A DNA stretch of 64,000 nucleotides, from assembly GCA_032622095.1 (NCBI GenBank), contig CP136061.1:21330991-21394990 (forward strand). Direction: 5' to 3'. Position 1 is the stretch's first letter; every line of letters starts with the position of its first letter. Positions 11,736 to 23,146 of this stretch are shown here, piece after piece. The DNA comes from Siphonodentalium dalli. Taxonomy: Eukaryota; Mollusca; Scaphopoda; Gadilida; Siphonodentaliidae. Both the position numbers and the translations under genes were made by a program. The notes under the pieces are model-generated. The model saw only the letters and a program-made list of their open reading frames with translations, was not told the DNA's origin and ran no database searches.

Positions 11736-12602
11736 CTCCGATTCGGATACATATAATAAACACAATAGCGGATTATTAGGCCTAAAAAAAAAATACATTT
11801 GTTTCCCCTAACGTAGCTGAAAAATATAGGTGCGGGCGAGCGGGAATTATTTTTTTGGAAATCTCCCAAAAGTTCTCACTTTCCCATGTATATATACATG
11901 TCAGGTGTGATTTGATTGTGATCTCAAATATTATAATCGGCAATTGGCGCAAGGCTCTATTTGACAATCGGCTCATCACTAAAATCTTCCATCAAAACAG
12001 GAATATTCACCTATGTCATGACGTCACAAACCATGGTTAGCAGCTAACGTTTCTAAAATGTTCTCTCATGGACGCGGTACACAAATTTACCGTAGTTTCA
12101 CATGCTAAGAAGTTTTTACACGTGTTTCAAGAACACCATACAGGTTTTACGGACAACGTTGTTGTTAAATGTAGTTTGGACTTGGATTCAAAGGAAACAT
12201 TTAACGTTGAAAAGGAGTGTTTTGTTGGCGATATTTTAAACACTTTTAAAGTGAAAATGGTAGCATATGTTGGTATAGGATATTTTTGATTGAATTGGTA
12301 TTGAATATTTACTTTTTATTGTACTTTGTGATTTTAAATACAAATAAATACTATGCTATTCTATTTTATGCCTTGTGTCTTGCTGATCTCCTTCCAATAT
12401 CATAATGAAGCTTCCAGCATTCAAATCACACCTGACATGTATATATACATGGGAAAGTGAGAACTTTTGGGAGATTTCCAAAAAAAAATAATTCCCGCTC
12501 GCCCGCACCTATATTTTTCAGCTACGTTAGGGGAAACAAATGTATATTTTTTTTAGGCCTAATAATCCGCTATTGTGTTTATTATATGTATCCGAATCGG
12601 AG
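11736..12602. mobile_element. Long inverted-repeat (foldback) element, 180-bp arms around a 500-bp core
   Basis: The left arm 11736-11915 (CTCCGATTCGGATAC...GTCAGGTGTGATTTGA) is the near-perfect reverse complement of 12421-12602. The single-copy core (11916-12420) holds a 73-codon ORF. There is no transposase. Target duplication not identified. Confidence 0.88.
12068..12289 (+). CDS. Hypothetical 73-codon ORF inside the inverted-repeat element
   Basis: ATG (MDAVHKFTVV) to TGA in the unique core of the foldback element. The peptide has a fairly protein-like composition (KKFLHVFQEHHTGFTDN, VVVKCSLDLDSKETFNVEKE) and no low-complexity tract. An ACAAATAAATAC that could act as a poly(A) signal lies about 55 bp downstream. 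I recognise no family. It may be a captured gene fragment or chance; an alternative is a first exon ending at a GTAGCA donor within the ORF. Confidence that it is translated is low. Confidence 0.25.
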   Translation: MDAVHKFTVVSHAKKFLHVFQEHHTGFTDNVVVKCSLDLDSKETFNVEKECFVGDILNTFKVKMVAYVGIGYF

Positions 12603-12786
12603 TAAGATATATATTCACCAATCCCCAATTTAAAAAAATAAGAAGAAAACAAATTCCTATTGCACAATGTGGCCGCAAATTCTAAATTTGGTGACAAATT
12701 TTGCTCTGATAATCAGTTATTGTGTTTATTTATATATCTCCTAAGGGAAATGATACAAAATGAGGTAACAGTGACTGAATAATTGA

Positions 12787-13205
12787 GGCCTCAAAATATG
12801 GTACTGGACATTTTCAGAATGAGATCCCCCAGAGGGTGAAGTTAGTAGCACTAACCTGCACAGCGGTCTAGCATCACTAAATTAACTCTCTAGGGCCTCA
12901 TCTTCTCTGGAAAGTATCTTTATTATCAAATTAACAAGTTTTTTTTAACTTCTTCAGTAAGATTCTTTTTCTATTCTAGTTTAGTTTTGTTTTGTCTAAA
13001 TCCCGAAATTGGCAGATGACTGAATGAATAATCGAGGTTCCCAATTAGTACACATCACCACCTTCACCACCTGGGAATTTAAACCTGTGTCTAGTTCTCC
13101 AGAGGATGAATTGGGCAATGCTAGCCCGATGTGCAGGGTAGTGTCACTAAATTCACCCTCTGGGGACCTCATTCTGCAAATGTCCAGCACCATATTTTGA
13201 TGACT
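12787..13205. mobile_element. P-family MITE, complete but diverged
   Basis: GCCTCAAAATATGG...TGGACATTTTCAGAATGAGA at the left; ATTCTGCAAATGTCCAGCAC and CATATTTTGATGA at the right. Two subterminal hairpins (about 12815-12900 and 13096-13175) carry AGAGGGTGAA / TTCACCCTCT. Confidence 0.8.
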
Positions 13206-13528
13206 GATGACATCTTTCATTAATTAATCAATGAATAAATGGAATGTGGCTGGTTATCTTTGTCTTTTAGACCATTGTCGTTGTCCCTTGCTTCGGGGTG
13301 TGCTGCAATTATTGGGCGATTCCATCAGGTGACCTATACTTATCACTGGTCGTAGATAATAGGCGGACTGTCACATCGAGAGAAGGGAGATAATTAGGAA
13401 GCCCTCTGTAGTATTATCGGTGATTGCTGACTTGTCCCTGTCTTATTTGCGGAGCTCTTCCAATTTACTTTTAAGCTAGTGCTCACATACTTCTCCCAGA
13501 AATAGTTCGACGATCGATATGCGGCGAT

Positions 13529-13798
13529 TTAGCTCTTTCATGACTGGAGCTACTTGAATTTTTGCGAAAACCCTGTGCCAATGCATTCTCGTATATATGC
13601 GAGGCGCCCTATAAGAGAATGCATTGGCCTAACAATATTTACCTTGATCTTGTAAGCCAGTGTATTCTCTTATATATGCGAGGATCCTGATGGGAGACTC
13701 GCATATATAAGAGAAAACATTGTCACAGGGTTTTCGCAAAAAAAAAAATTCAAGTCTTTAATGCTGCACCAACACAGCTCCCTTCATGAAAGAGTTAA
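13529..13798. mobile_element. T-family MITE, CATGAC subfamily, left end mutated
   Basis: TTAGCTCTTTCATGACTGGA at the left (TTAA now TTAG); TTCATGAAAGAGTTAA at the right. Two ATGCATTCTC/GAGAATGCAT hairpins lie inside, the second with AGGATCCTGATGGGAGACTC. Confidence 0.75.
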
Positions 13799-14334
13799 AG
13801 GGACTTGCCCTGTTTTAATATCTTATTTTTTGACAAAATAATTTGTATTTATTGTTTGAAAGGATATTTACAAAAGGGCGTCAGAATTAGTATTATAGGC
13901 CATTTTGGGACTTATAACAGGCATAGCTGCGCTCCTTACAACCTCCATATTATGTACCTGTATGTATACATAATATGAGAGGCGGGTTACCAACAGATAT
14001 CCTACGGGGTGGGGGGAGGGGGGTCTTACGCAGAATATCTAGAGAGTACCTTTGACATTTCAAGGTAATGTTGGGCCAGGTTTGTTGACATAGGGGATCA
14101 AATACAGTAAGTGTCCACTCAGCATGGGAGAATATATATAACCTTTTATAACCTTTTGCAGTAGATCAAGCCATGAATCTCTACTCTGGCTGTACCCCTG
14201 TAGAGATCATATTCCTCCCGTTCAAAACCAGGAACTTAATTATAATTAGATCTGTTATGATGGAGGGGGGGGGGGGGGGTATAACATTCTTCAAACAACA
14301 CAGGGATTATTACAATTCTTTCCTAATACATGTA

Positions 14335-14546
14335 CAGCAATGCCCTAAATAATCGACTCCTTAACCACAGCAGAATTAGGGTAATTTTTCAGGATTTAGT
14401 CGGAAATATGGCTTGTTGCCATTCATTGGAAAGCTCTCACTGAGAGCTTTCCGATGAATGGCAACAAGCCATATTTCCTATTAAATCCTGAACAATTACC
14501 CATAATTCTACGGTGGTTAAGGAGTCGATTATTTAGGGCATTACTG
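14335..14546. mobile_element. C-family foldback MITE
   Basis: TA-CAGCAATGCCCTAAATAAT...ATTATTTAGGGCATTACTG-TA; long near-perfect arms meeting at CTCTCACTGAGAG. Confidence 0.92.
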
Positions 14547-14550
14547 TACC

Positions 14551-14943
14551 TTAACCCTTTACCCAACAGAACGGCCCTGTGCCAATGCATTCTCTTATAT
14601 ATAAGAGAATGCATTGGCTTAACACATTAAAAATTATAAAATTGTTAAAGAATGTAAGAAAAAATGTTAAAAAGTGTTAAAAAAAGAATTTTTTTAGGCC
14701 AATGCAAAAGAATTTTTTTAGGCCAATGCATTCTCTTATATATGCGAGGCGACCTATGGTCGACTCGCATATATAAGAGAATGCATTGGCACAGGGCATA
14801 ACTGTAACCATCACAATGTGGTCAATGAACCGGTTCCAATGATATCCATATTTGTATGGTTCTATTGAGACAGACCGAAGATATTTTAGGCTGTTGAAGC
14901 CTTATTTGGGCGTTTTTGGCCAGTTTGTTAGGTAAAGGGTTAA
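14551..14943. mobile_element. T-family MITE, ACCCAACA subfamily
   Basis: TTAACCCTTTACCCAACAGA at the left; GTTAGGTAAAGGGTTAA at the right. The first hairpin is deleted at its centre (ATATATAAGAGAATGCATTG only); the second is intact, with GAGGCGACCTATGGTCGACTC. A 23-bp stretch (AAGAATTTTTTTAGGCCAAT) is duplicated at about 14687-14727. Confidence 0.92.
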
Positions 14944-15300
14944 TAATCCATCCTGCTTGACATTGCATGATTTTTTTTAAGCCTGTGCCGCAATAAACAT
15001 TGAATTGATTACCTGGGAAAAATTCCATGATTGTAATCACAAAAATGCTCACTGAAGTCACTTTAAGATCTGGGACTGACAGTGAAATATATTATTAATA
15101 AGAAACAGGTATTAACTAAGAAATTACCTGCATTGTTTTTTCAATATTATAAACATCTCTGTCAACAACATCAAAAAGTTGCCAGGTTTTAAACTGCGTG
15201 GTGGAGTATTATTTCTGCAGGTGTAGCCAGAGTAGAGATTCATGACATGATCTACGTTTGGAGCTGCCAGTAATGCCCCAGCATCAAGCTCTGTACCATA

Positions 15301-15511
15301 CTTTCATGCTCTAAGTAATCGACTCCTTAACCACAGCAGCATTATGGGTAACTTTTCAGGATTTAGTCGGGAATAAGGCTTGTTGCCATTCATCGGAAAG
15401 CTCTCACAGAGCTTTCCGATGAATGGCAACAAGCCATATTTCCGACTAAATCCTGAAAAGTTACCCATAATTCTGCTGTGGTTAAGGAGTCGATTACTTA
15501 GGGCATCACTG
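15301..15511. mobile_element. C-family foldback MITE
   Basis: The left end is mutated (CTTTCATGCTCTAAGTAATC); the right end is GATTACTTAGGGCATCACTG-TA. Arms otherwise pair along their whole length. Confidence 0.9.
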
Positions 15512-15950
15512 TACTTTCAGAATGATCATTTCTCTGATTCGGGGCGCATTCACCTTATAACTCAAAACCTTATTCAGCAATGTCTTCATGGCTAATAAAG
15601 CAAACAACTACGGCATTCTCACGCTTGTATGCGTCTGCAATTTACTATTTATTAATACGAGCCGAACCCTTGCAAATAAGTTCAGTGATCTTTGCCTACG
15701 AGTGCTTTAATCAATACTTTCTGTCCATTCCGTGGCGTCGTCAGACATTGTAGATAAATGTCAAAGTATGGTCAGGTGATCACCCGGCCCACTCGTTTTA
15801 CATGTACGATATCGTCCAATCGTGGCAGATATTGATGGAATTTGTCTCACAGCCATAATCAATCGCAGTTTCATTTTATTTATTGATTTTGTCGTAGAAA
15901 ACACTTTTAAAGACAATCATCTTTACTATGCTATGTTTGGTGTTAACTTC

Positions 15951-16039
15951 TGGATACCAGCATCATGGCAGCATGGCATGAAGTACATAGTGTGACTGGA
16001 TACCAGCATCATGGCAGCATGAAGTACATAGTGTGACTG
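15951..16039. repeat. Tandem duplication of about 46 bp
   Basis: CTGGATACCAGCATCATGGC...AAGTACATAGTGTGA occurs twice in a row; the second copy lacks 5 bp. Confidence 0.9.
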
Positions 16040-16640
16040 TTATTGCAGAATGAGATCCACAGATGGTGAAATTAGTGATGCTATCCCGCTGTTAGTTTGC
16101 ATCGCCAAATTCACCCCATGGGAACCTCATTCTGCTCAAGCCTCATCTTCTGGGAAGTATCTATAGTCTCAAAATAACAATGTTTTTAGTTAAACGTAAT
16201 GAAGTCGTGGGGGGGGGGGGGGGTATACTGGAATCAGCTTGGTCGTCCGTCTGTCACAAATTTGTCTCTTTTTTTGTGGAGTTATCCCCCTTTTTCGTCT
16301 TAGAAAATTTTTGCAACATGCATAATTTTTCCGAGCTTTTATCCCTACATTTTTCGGTCTATATGTTTAGAATTAGGGTTAGGGTTTTTCACCTGCAATG
16401 GGATTCTGTTATTTTATTATTTTAACTGAAAGTTTTATGTATATGTGAAACATCTTTTAAAAACACGGGGGTTATCCTTAGTCCCATTGGGACAGTCACA
16501 CCTCTAGTTTCTTCTGTTCAGTTTCAATATCCCCTAATTTGCAGAAGATAAAATGCATAATTGAGGTGACTAATAGGTGAACATCACCAACTTCAACTGG
16601 GCAAATTTTTTTTTCAATTTTCTCCAGAAGGCTAGTCAAA
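16040..16640. mobile_element. P-family MITE fragment with a GGGGTATAC element inserted
   Basis: Left hairpin with GCAGAATGAGATCCACAGAT...ACCTCATTCTGC. The body breaks at about 16193 and resumes at about 16510 with TCAGTTTCAATATCCCCTAA, as other P copies read without a break. Confidence 0.7.
16193..16510. mobile_element. GGGGTATACTGG-type repeat inside a P element
   Basis: Begins GTGGGGGGGGGGGGGGGTAT and ends CAGTCACACCTCTAGTTT; the same ends occur at 46897-47650. It contains CCGTCTGTCACAAATTTGTC. Class unknown. Confidence 0.6.
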
Positions 16641-17031
16641 AGTTACCTGTTAGAGTGTCAATGTGAATATTTATTGTTTTTTCCCCAATCCCGAAAGCAA
16701 AAATAAGTCAGTTATTGGTAGAGATCTAATGCTTGGATCATTTTCAATGCACATTTATCTACTGTATTCCATGGGGCTGTAACTACACTATTATATCACT
16801 TACGGCTGAAAGGTTTAAAAAAAAAAATCCCTGCCTGTCTGGAAAATTATCCCATTGTTATCGGAAACAGAGAAGTTTTTTGTTTTGGCCTTACCTAAAA
16901 TCACAAATAACAATATTAAAATATCACAATTGTGAAAGTAACCCAGTTTATTCCATAGGCATAGATTATAGTTGAGATCACAATGAACAAGGGAGGGTGA
17001 GGAGAGAACCATTAAGAGGTAGTGAGAGCGA

Positions 17032-17036
<5 letters not shown>

Positions 17037-17064
<28 letters not shown>
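17037..17064. repeat. (GA)n microsatellite
   Basis: Uninterrupted AG dinucleotides, about 13 units. Confidence 0.95.
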
Positions 17065-17065
<1 letters not shown>

Positions 17066-17453
17066 ACAGGATAGTCGGAAAAGAGAAGGAAGCAAGTTGT
17101 GAGAGTAGCTGGAATACATGGAAGTTAACTTGGACCACCAGTCATATAGTATGATGACTCTCACATTAGATATGTGCATATCACCCACCATATGCTAGTT
17201 TATTGAGTATGTTTCACACCCCCAGTTGCTGTGTTGATGGTTAGTTTTATGATGTGAGTGTTCCCATCTCATCACCATGGTATGCCATCATCCCCATCTG
17301 TGCACAATTCTCACTGGTTTGTCAGATGAGTAGTTTAGAAACAGCAGTCGGTGATGGCTTATTGGGAGAGGGAGAGTAAATTATAGGCCAGACAGAACGC
17401 TTCTGACAGATTCATTGAATTTATGCCTCTCTTCCTGTGAATAATTTTCTCCC

Positions 17454-17550
17454 GTATATTATTAAAGTGGTGTGGTCATAAGAATTCAGGTGAGCTTCCC
17501 CGTATTATTAAAACAGTGTGATCGTAAGAATCCAGGTGAAGTTCCCCCCA
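17454..17550. repeat. Diverged tandem duplication, about 60 bp
   Basis: CCCGTATATTATTAAAGTGG...AATTCAGGTGAGCTTCC is followed by CCCGTATTATTAAAACAGTG...AATCCAGGTGAAGTTCC. Confidence 0.8.
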
Positions 17551-17873
17551 CTTTTTCCAGACTTTGTGTTGCATTACATGTAGGTCAATGGTGACACAGT
17601 GGACATGGGTTCAAAACCTAATAAGTAGAGATTTGCAATTTGCGCACACAGAAGGTAACCTGATTGATGTAGTTCACCAGTTGCTTTTCAGGTGATCGTT
17701 GATTTCCAGTCTCTTTGAAAAGCCGAGGGAAATCCTAACAGATCTACTTCTCTAGATTTGTGATTCATTTTTCATTTTCTAGTACGATGCGGCTTTCCCA
17801 AAATGATGAAATAAATTGTTTCTAAATATAGAGTGCACGTCTGGCGTATTAAACTTTTTTGAGAATCATATTA

Positions 17874-18042
17874 CAGTAATGCCCTAAATAATTGACTCCT
17901 TAACCACAGCAGAATTATGGGTAACTTTTCAGGATTTAGTCGGAAATATGGCTTGTTGCCATTCATCGGTTAGCTCTCAGTGTGAGCTTTCCGATGAATG
18001 GCAACAAGCCATATTTCCGTCTAATTCCTGAAAAGTTACCCC
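17874..18042. mobile_element. C-family foldback MITE, right arm truncated
   Basis: TA-CAGTAATGCCCTAAATAAT at the left. The right arm stops after CTGAAAAGTTACCC, losing the last roughly 45 bp. Confidence 0.88.
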
Positions 18043-18208
18043 AGTATTAAATATCATTGACTGATAAAAACCCAAATATGAAGTCAACTTGATTGTGATG
18101 AGTATAATGCATTATGAATTTGTCACCTGTATTCTGCATTATAACATTAGTTGTGTTTCGCTATCAGGGGAAAATTGTCAACATGTCATTAATCTCTGAT
18201 CTCGCAAT

Positions 18209-18420
18209 TTAACCCTTTCAGTGCCAAGTCCGATTTTTGTATCAACCCATATTTCCTTGATCATTTAAAAAATTTATTTATTATAATGTGACACATTGAT
18301 GGAAAGAGCTGTAAGAGCTCTTTCCATCAATGTATCGCATTATTATAATCAATAAATTTGGAAAATGATCCAGGAAATATGGGTTGATACAAAAATCGGA
18401 CTTGGCACTGAAAGGGTTAA
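18209..18420. mobile_element. T-family full-length foldback (AGTGCCA ends, no hairpin module)
   Basis: TTAACCCTTTCAGTGCCAAG to CTTGGCACTGAAAGGGTTAA. The whole 212 bp folds back on itself through ATTGATGGAAAGAGCT / AGCTCTTTCCATCAAT. Near-identical copy at 44388. Confidence 0.93.
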
Positions 18421-18899
18421 ATATAGACCAATAGACCTTACTACATAACTGCATATAGGTGAGTGAGAATGAGGAATGAGTTTTGTGTTGCCTGATTGAG
18501 TACACCTAACTGCACACAGGCTGTTATTTATACACCACAATTCATCTGGGTACTAGGTGTCTGTCTGTGTGTTGGGATATTTATGTCTAATTACTCATTA
18601 TATCATCTTGACTTCTGCTAGCTAGCAGCAGATGTTACAATTTTACGATCATATGCGGTTATCCCTCTTGTCAAATCTACATAATTCAATAATGATGGGT
18701 GGGAGCGAAATTGATAATCTCACAGAAATTCTTGAAGGCGTGGCTTGTGGTCCTGGTTTGTGATGGAAGTTTTATATGTTATTAGTTATGATTCATTGAT
18801 CTGTGATCAAGCCTGAGTTTAGTGTGCCTGTCATTTGCAGAATGAGATACCCCAGAGGGTGAATTTAGTGATGCTATCCCGCATATCGCACTATCATCA

Positions 18900-19530
18900 T
18901 TAACCCTTTGAGTGCCAGGGGCCGATCTCATCGGCCCTAAACCTACAAAATAAGTCTGTTAACCCTTTACCCAACAAACCGGCCAAAACCGGCCAAATAA
19001 AGCTTCAACAGCCTAAAATATCTTCGGTCTGTCTCAATAAAACCATACAAATATGGATATCATTGGAACCGGCTCATTGACCACATTGTGATGGTTATAG
19101 TTATACCCTGGGCCAATGCATTCTCTTATATATGCGAGTCGACCATAGGTCGCCTCGCATATATAAGAGAATGCATTGGCCTAAAAAAAATCTTTTTTTT
19201 AACACTTTTTACCATTTTTTTCTTACATTCTTTGACAATTTTATAATTTTTAATGTGTTAAGCCAATGCATTCTCTTATATATGCGAGGCGACCTATGGT
19301 CGACTCGCATATATAAGAGAATGCATTGGCACAGGGCCCTTCTGTTGGGTAAAGGGTTAAAGAATATAAGAATAAATTATTAAAATTGTAAAAAATGTAA
19401 AAAAAAAAAAAAAAAAAAAAAAAAATTGTTAGGCCAATGCTTTCTCTTATATATGCGAGGCGACCTATGGTCGACTCGCATATATAAGAGAATGCATTGG
19501 CACAGGGTATATGGGTTGATACAAAAATCG
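18900..19530. mobile_element. T-family MITE (AGTGCCA subfamily), interrupted, right end lost
   Basis: TTAACCCTTTGAGTGCCAGG at the left. The body is split by 18959-19360, resumes at AGAATATAAGAATAAATTAT, contains a long A run (19397-19425) and the hairpin module, and stops at ATGGGTTGATACAAAAATCG. The final CTGGCACTCAAAGGGTTAA is missing. Confidence 0.9.
18959..19360. mobile_element. T-family MITE, ACCCAACA subfamily, nested inside another T element
   Basis: TTAACCCTTTACCCAACAAA to TGTTGGGTAAAGGGTTAA, with two intact hairpin modules in opposite orientation. It sits at the ...GTCTG-TTAA-AG... site of the host element, which is single-copy TTAA in the related elements at 2501, 28571 and 62951. 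Confidence 0.95.
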
Positions 19531-20338
19531 ATCTCATTCTGCTTTGGCCTCATCTTCTCTGGAAAGTTTTCTTTATTATCAAATTTCTATAGAAACATCT
19601 TCACATAGATTCTATTTCTTTTTTAACTTTAATTGGCAGCCGACACATTGCATAATTGAGGTCACCAATGAGTGTACATCACTGTATTCATTTTTTGGGA
19701 ACTTCAATCTGAGTCTATGTCTCCCATAGCAGATGAGGCCTAAGCAGAATGAGGTCCACAGAGGGTGAATTTGGTGATGATCACTAAATTCACCCTCTGG
19801 GGACCTCATTCTGCAAATGACAGGCATACTAAACTCAGACTTGTCTATGATTCCCCCAGCTGATATGATTTCTAATAATAGTTTTATAAATACACTGCTT
19901 TACTCCTAACTGGTAGAATGAGATATAGTTCATAAGAACCTAAATTGGGGGAATTACCATTACCTGATGAGTTATTCCGGAACGTTATCGTACTAGTACT
20001 TTTGACCCTCTGATCTCTTTGATGCCGATATCTTTAATCACAGTACTACTCAACATTCCTAGCAATTCTTTAGATTAGTGTAATTTGTGTTCATCAGATC
20101 GAGGATAAAATATCAAAATTTAGACTAAAATACTTGAAATCCTTGCATTATTAATTAGATTTCCGAGCATGATTGATCCGAGTATAATTTCTCACTGATA
20201 TAAACTTATATGGAATAATTTTTCCTCAGTGCTACAGCTAAACAAATGCAGCTTTGCAATGGTATAAAGTCCAGCCTTGTGTTCATTTTGGGCACATTTT
20301 CATATTTTGGGTACAGTGGTGATTGACTTGAATTTAAA

Positions 20339-20830
20339 GGTACTCAATCCGATCAGACGGTCCCCATATCATCAAGATACAACAACAACAACATTTCTTC
20401 AAAATACTTGTTAGTTATCAGAATTGATTAGTTGCAACAAAATAATGCTAACCGCTGTCAACTATGGTATCAAATATCCCAAAATTTTGTTTAACGAAAT
20501 ATGGATGTATTATCACTTGAGTATCATGAAATTTGGTACCGGTAGTATTACCACTTGATTTGAGAGTTATCCATCTTCATCTGAAATTTTGTCCGAGACC
20601 GTCGGTTTGATGACTTTTTTCTCGGCCACAAATAATTGCACATCTCGAGAAATAACAAACTTCAAAAATTGATATCTGATCACTCTGAGCTTTGATGGTT
20701 GGGTTCATCAACTCCAACCAAGTATTTTTTACCACCGAAGCCAAAGAAATAGTCATTTGGGAGCATCTGATAATTCGGATAATGCATCTTAAGGGAATAT
20801 AAAGGACTGATTCCTTGGCCCCATTGTTCA
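20339..20830. repeat. Dispersed repeat related to 7783-8110
   Basis: GGTACTCAATCCGATCAGAC, GGTCCCCATATCATCA and GAAGCCAAAGAAATAGTCAT occur in the same order as at 7783. Unknown type; no coding signal. Confidence 0.55.
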
Positions 20831-20969
20831 GTTGTTATGGTGCATTAGGCCAACATATTTGCTTCGAATCCCGATATGCACAGATTTGTTATCAATGAAC
20901 AGGGAATGTAACCTGAATCGTGCCTAGCTGTTGAAATGATGATAAACCCCAATAAACTAAACCAAATAT

Positions 20970-21115
20970 CAACTAAATGGATTCTCCCATCAGTTATACA
21001 TTGGAATGGTCTGTTATTCATTTGAAGGGGGTGCTCAGGTAATATAAGCAGACGACAGACATATGAAAAGATAATACAAGTGCAGAAGGATTTCTATTAA
21101 TTCCATGGTGGGAAA
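20970..21115. mobile_element. Fragment of T-related family W
   Basis: AATGGATTCTCCCATCAGTT, ATTGGAATGGTCTGTTATTC, GCAGACGACAGACAT and AATACAAGTGCAGAAGG match 43283-43487. Confidence 0.65.
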
Positions 21116-21136
21116 TGTCCTGATAATAAGTATTAC

Positions 21137-21243
21137 AGCGCTTTTAATTCAGATTGTTCAGCTTTGGCAATCTGCTATGGCAATATTAACCCTTTTCCGT
21201 GTCCCAATTTGCTGATTGCTGTAGCCAATTATGAGGGCTGTCA
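21137..21243. repeat. Small dispersed repeat, diverged copy of 29402-29523
   Basis: Shares CTTTTAATTCAGATTGTT..., GGCAATCTGCTATGGCAA and GCCAATTATGAGGGCTG with 29402-29523. Confidence 0.6.
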
Positions 21244-21384
21244 TTATTTGACCATTTCCTAAGGGGACTACTCGTCAATGAGTATTTAATGGGATAAGAA
21301 TGTAGATTGGTTTGATTTGGAAATTGGATTGGAGGTTGGTTATTGAACTTATTTGGATTTATCATTATTTCAGCTGCTGGGCCA

Positions 21385-21640
21385 TATCAGAGCGTTAATA
21401 GGGTGTTTATATATCAGAGTGTTATCAGGGTGTTTATATATCAGGGGATTATCAGGGAATTTATATATCAGGGGATTATCAGGGTGTTTATATATCAGGG
21501 GATTATCAGGGCATTTATATATCAGGGGATTATCAGGGAATTTATATATCAGGGGATTATCAGGGCATTTATATATCAGGGCATTATCTGTGGATTTATA
21601 TATCGGGGCATTATCAGGTGTTATCAGGGCATTAAATATC
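21385..21640. repeat. 27-bp minisatellite (TTTATATATCAGGGGATTATCAGGG-like)
   Basis: About eight 27-bp units, each a TATATATCAG half plus a GGGATTATCAG half. It passes directly into the 11-bp array. The period is a multiple of 3, so a 9-residue peptide pattern (IYQGIIR..) appears in the open frame. Confidence 0.92.
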
Positions 21641-23012
21641 AGGGCATTATTACTGCATTACCAGGGCATTATCTGTGTTATCAGTGCGTTATCAGAACAT
21701 TGTCAGTGCGTTATCAGCGCGTTATCAAGACATTGTCCGTGCATTATCAGGGCGTTATCAAGACATTGTCAGTGCATTACCAGGGTGTTATCAGTGCATT
21801 ATCAAGACATTGTCAGTGCGTTATCAGCGCGTTATCAAGACATTGTCAGTGCATTACCAGGGCGTTATCAGTGCATTATCAAGACATTGTCAGTGCGTTA
21901 TCAGCGCGTTATCAAGACATTGTCAGTGCATTACCAGGGCGTTATCAGTGCGTTATCAAGACATTGTCAGGGTGTTATAAGTGCATTATCAGGGCAGTAA
22001 ACATCAGGACATTATCAGAGCATTATCAGTGCGTTATCAGGGTGTCATCAGGACATTATCAGAGCATTATCAGTGCGTTATCAGGGTGTTATCAGGACAT
22101 TATCAGAGCATTATCAGTGCGTTATCAGAGCATTATCAGAGCATTATCAGGGCATTATCAGAGCGTTATCAGTGCATTATCAGAGCATTATCAGGACATT
22201 ATCAGAGCATTATCAGGGCATTATCAGAGCGTTATCAGGGTGTCATCAGGACATTATCAGAGCATTATCAGTGCGTTATCAGGGTGTTATCAGGACATTA
22301 TCAGAGCATTATCAGTGCGTTATCAGGGTGTTATCAGGACATTATCAGAGCATTATCAGTGCGTTATCAGAGCATTATCAGAGCATTATCAGGGCATTAT
22401 CAGAGCGTTATCAGTGCATTATCAGAGCATTATCAGGACATTATCAGAGCATTATCAGGGCATTATCAGAGCGTTATCAGGGTGTCATCAGGACATTATC
22501 AGAGCATTATCAGTGCGTTATCAGGGTGTCATCAGGACATTATCAGAGCATTATCAGTGCGTTATCAGGGTGTTATCAGGACATTATCAGAGCATTATCA
22601 GTGCGTTATCAGAGCATTATCAGAGCATTATCAGGGCATTATCAGAGCGTTATCAGTGCATTATCAGAGCATTATCAGGACATTATCAGAGCATTATCAG
22701 GGCATTATCAGAGCGTTATCAGTGCATTATCAGAGCATTATCAGGACATTATCAGAGCATTATCAGGGTGTTATCAGGACATTATCAGGACATTATCAGA
22801 GCATTATCAGGACATTATCAGAGCATTATCAGGACATTATCAGAGCATTGTCAGGGTGTTATAAGAGCATTATCAGTGCGTTATCAGGGTGTTATCAGGA
22901 CATTATCAGAGCATTATCAGGACATTATCAGAGCATTATCAGGGTGTTATCAGGACATTATCAGGACATTATCAGTGCATTATCAGAGCGTTATCAGTGC
23001 ATTACCAGTTTA
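21640..23012. repeat. 11-bp minisatellite (TATCAGNGCAT), roughly 125 units with higher-order structure
   Basis: Units such as TATCAGAGCAT, TATCAGTGCGT, TATCAGGGTGT and TATCAGGACAT follow each other without interruption. The rare variant GTCATC recurs at 22044, 22242, 22484 and 22528, at spacings of 198, 242 and 44 bp, all multiples of 11. No unit or junction on the + strand makes a stop, so long ORFs (up to 558 codons) exist in all three frames with the same 11-residue repeat (e.g. ALSGHYQSIIR). I treat these as artefacts. Confidence 0.93.
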
Positions 23013-23034
23013 TTTGTAGAGGAAAAACCACTGA

Positions 23035-23108
23035 GTAACCCTTCCATGACTGGAGCTGAAATTTAATGCTGCACCAGCGCAGCGCAGCTCCTGTCATGAA
23101 AGTGTTAA
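23035..23108. mobile_element. Minimal T-family element, CATGAC subfamily
   Basis: GTAACCCTTCCATGACTGGA to CTCCTGTCATGAAAGTGTTAA. It has only the two termini and the inner GCTGCACCAGC sequence; the hairpin modules are gone. Confidence 0.7.
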
Positions 23109-23146
23109 TTTATCTTGTAAATCTGGAAATTATTTCAATGCACATA

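Larger units (their letters stand above)
18815..19845. mobile_element. P-family MITE interrupted by nested T elements
   Basis: The left end AAGCCTGAGTTTAGTGTGCC with its first hairpin stops at about 18899. P sequence resumes at about 19531 (ATCTCATTCTGCTTTGGCCT) and runs to the right hairpin (19742-19820) and GACAGGCATACTAAACTCAGACTTG. Confidence 0.85.

Noticed and set aside
12068-12289. Firm call of a functional small protein
   Set aside because: It is plausible in composition but sits inside a foldback element, with no family match I can recognise; listed only at low confidence.
17571-17660. A second tRNA-like SINE (GACATGGGTTCAAAACC resembles box B)
   Set aside because: No convincing box A at the right distance and no match to the sequence at 943-1055.
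19132-19537. Recurrent peptides such as ...ANAFSYICESTIGRLAYIRECIGL or ILLYMRGDLWSTRIYKRMHW
   Set aside because: These are translations of the palindromic T-family hairpin module on either strand; they recur wherever the MITE does and carry no start or context.
21343-23066. Long ORFs (up to 558 codons) as a repeat protein gene
   Set aside because: They are produced by a stop-free 27-bp/11-bp minisatellite; three overlapping frames give the same peptide and there are no non-repeat domains.
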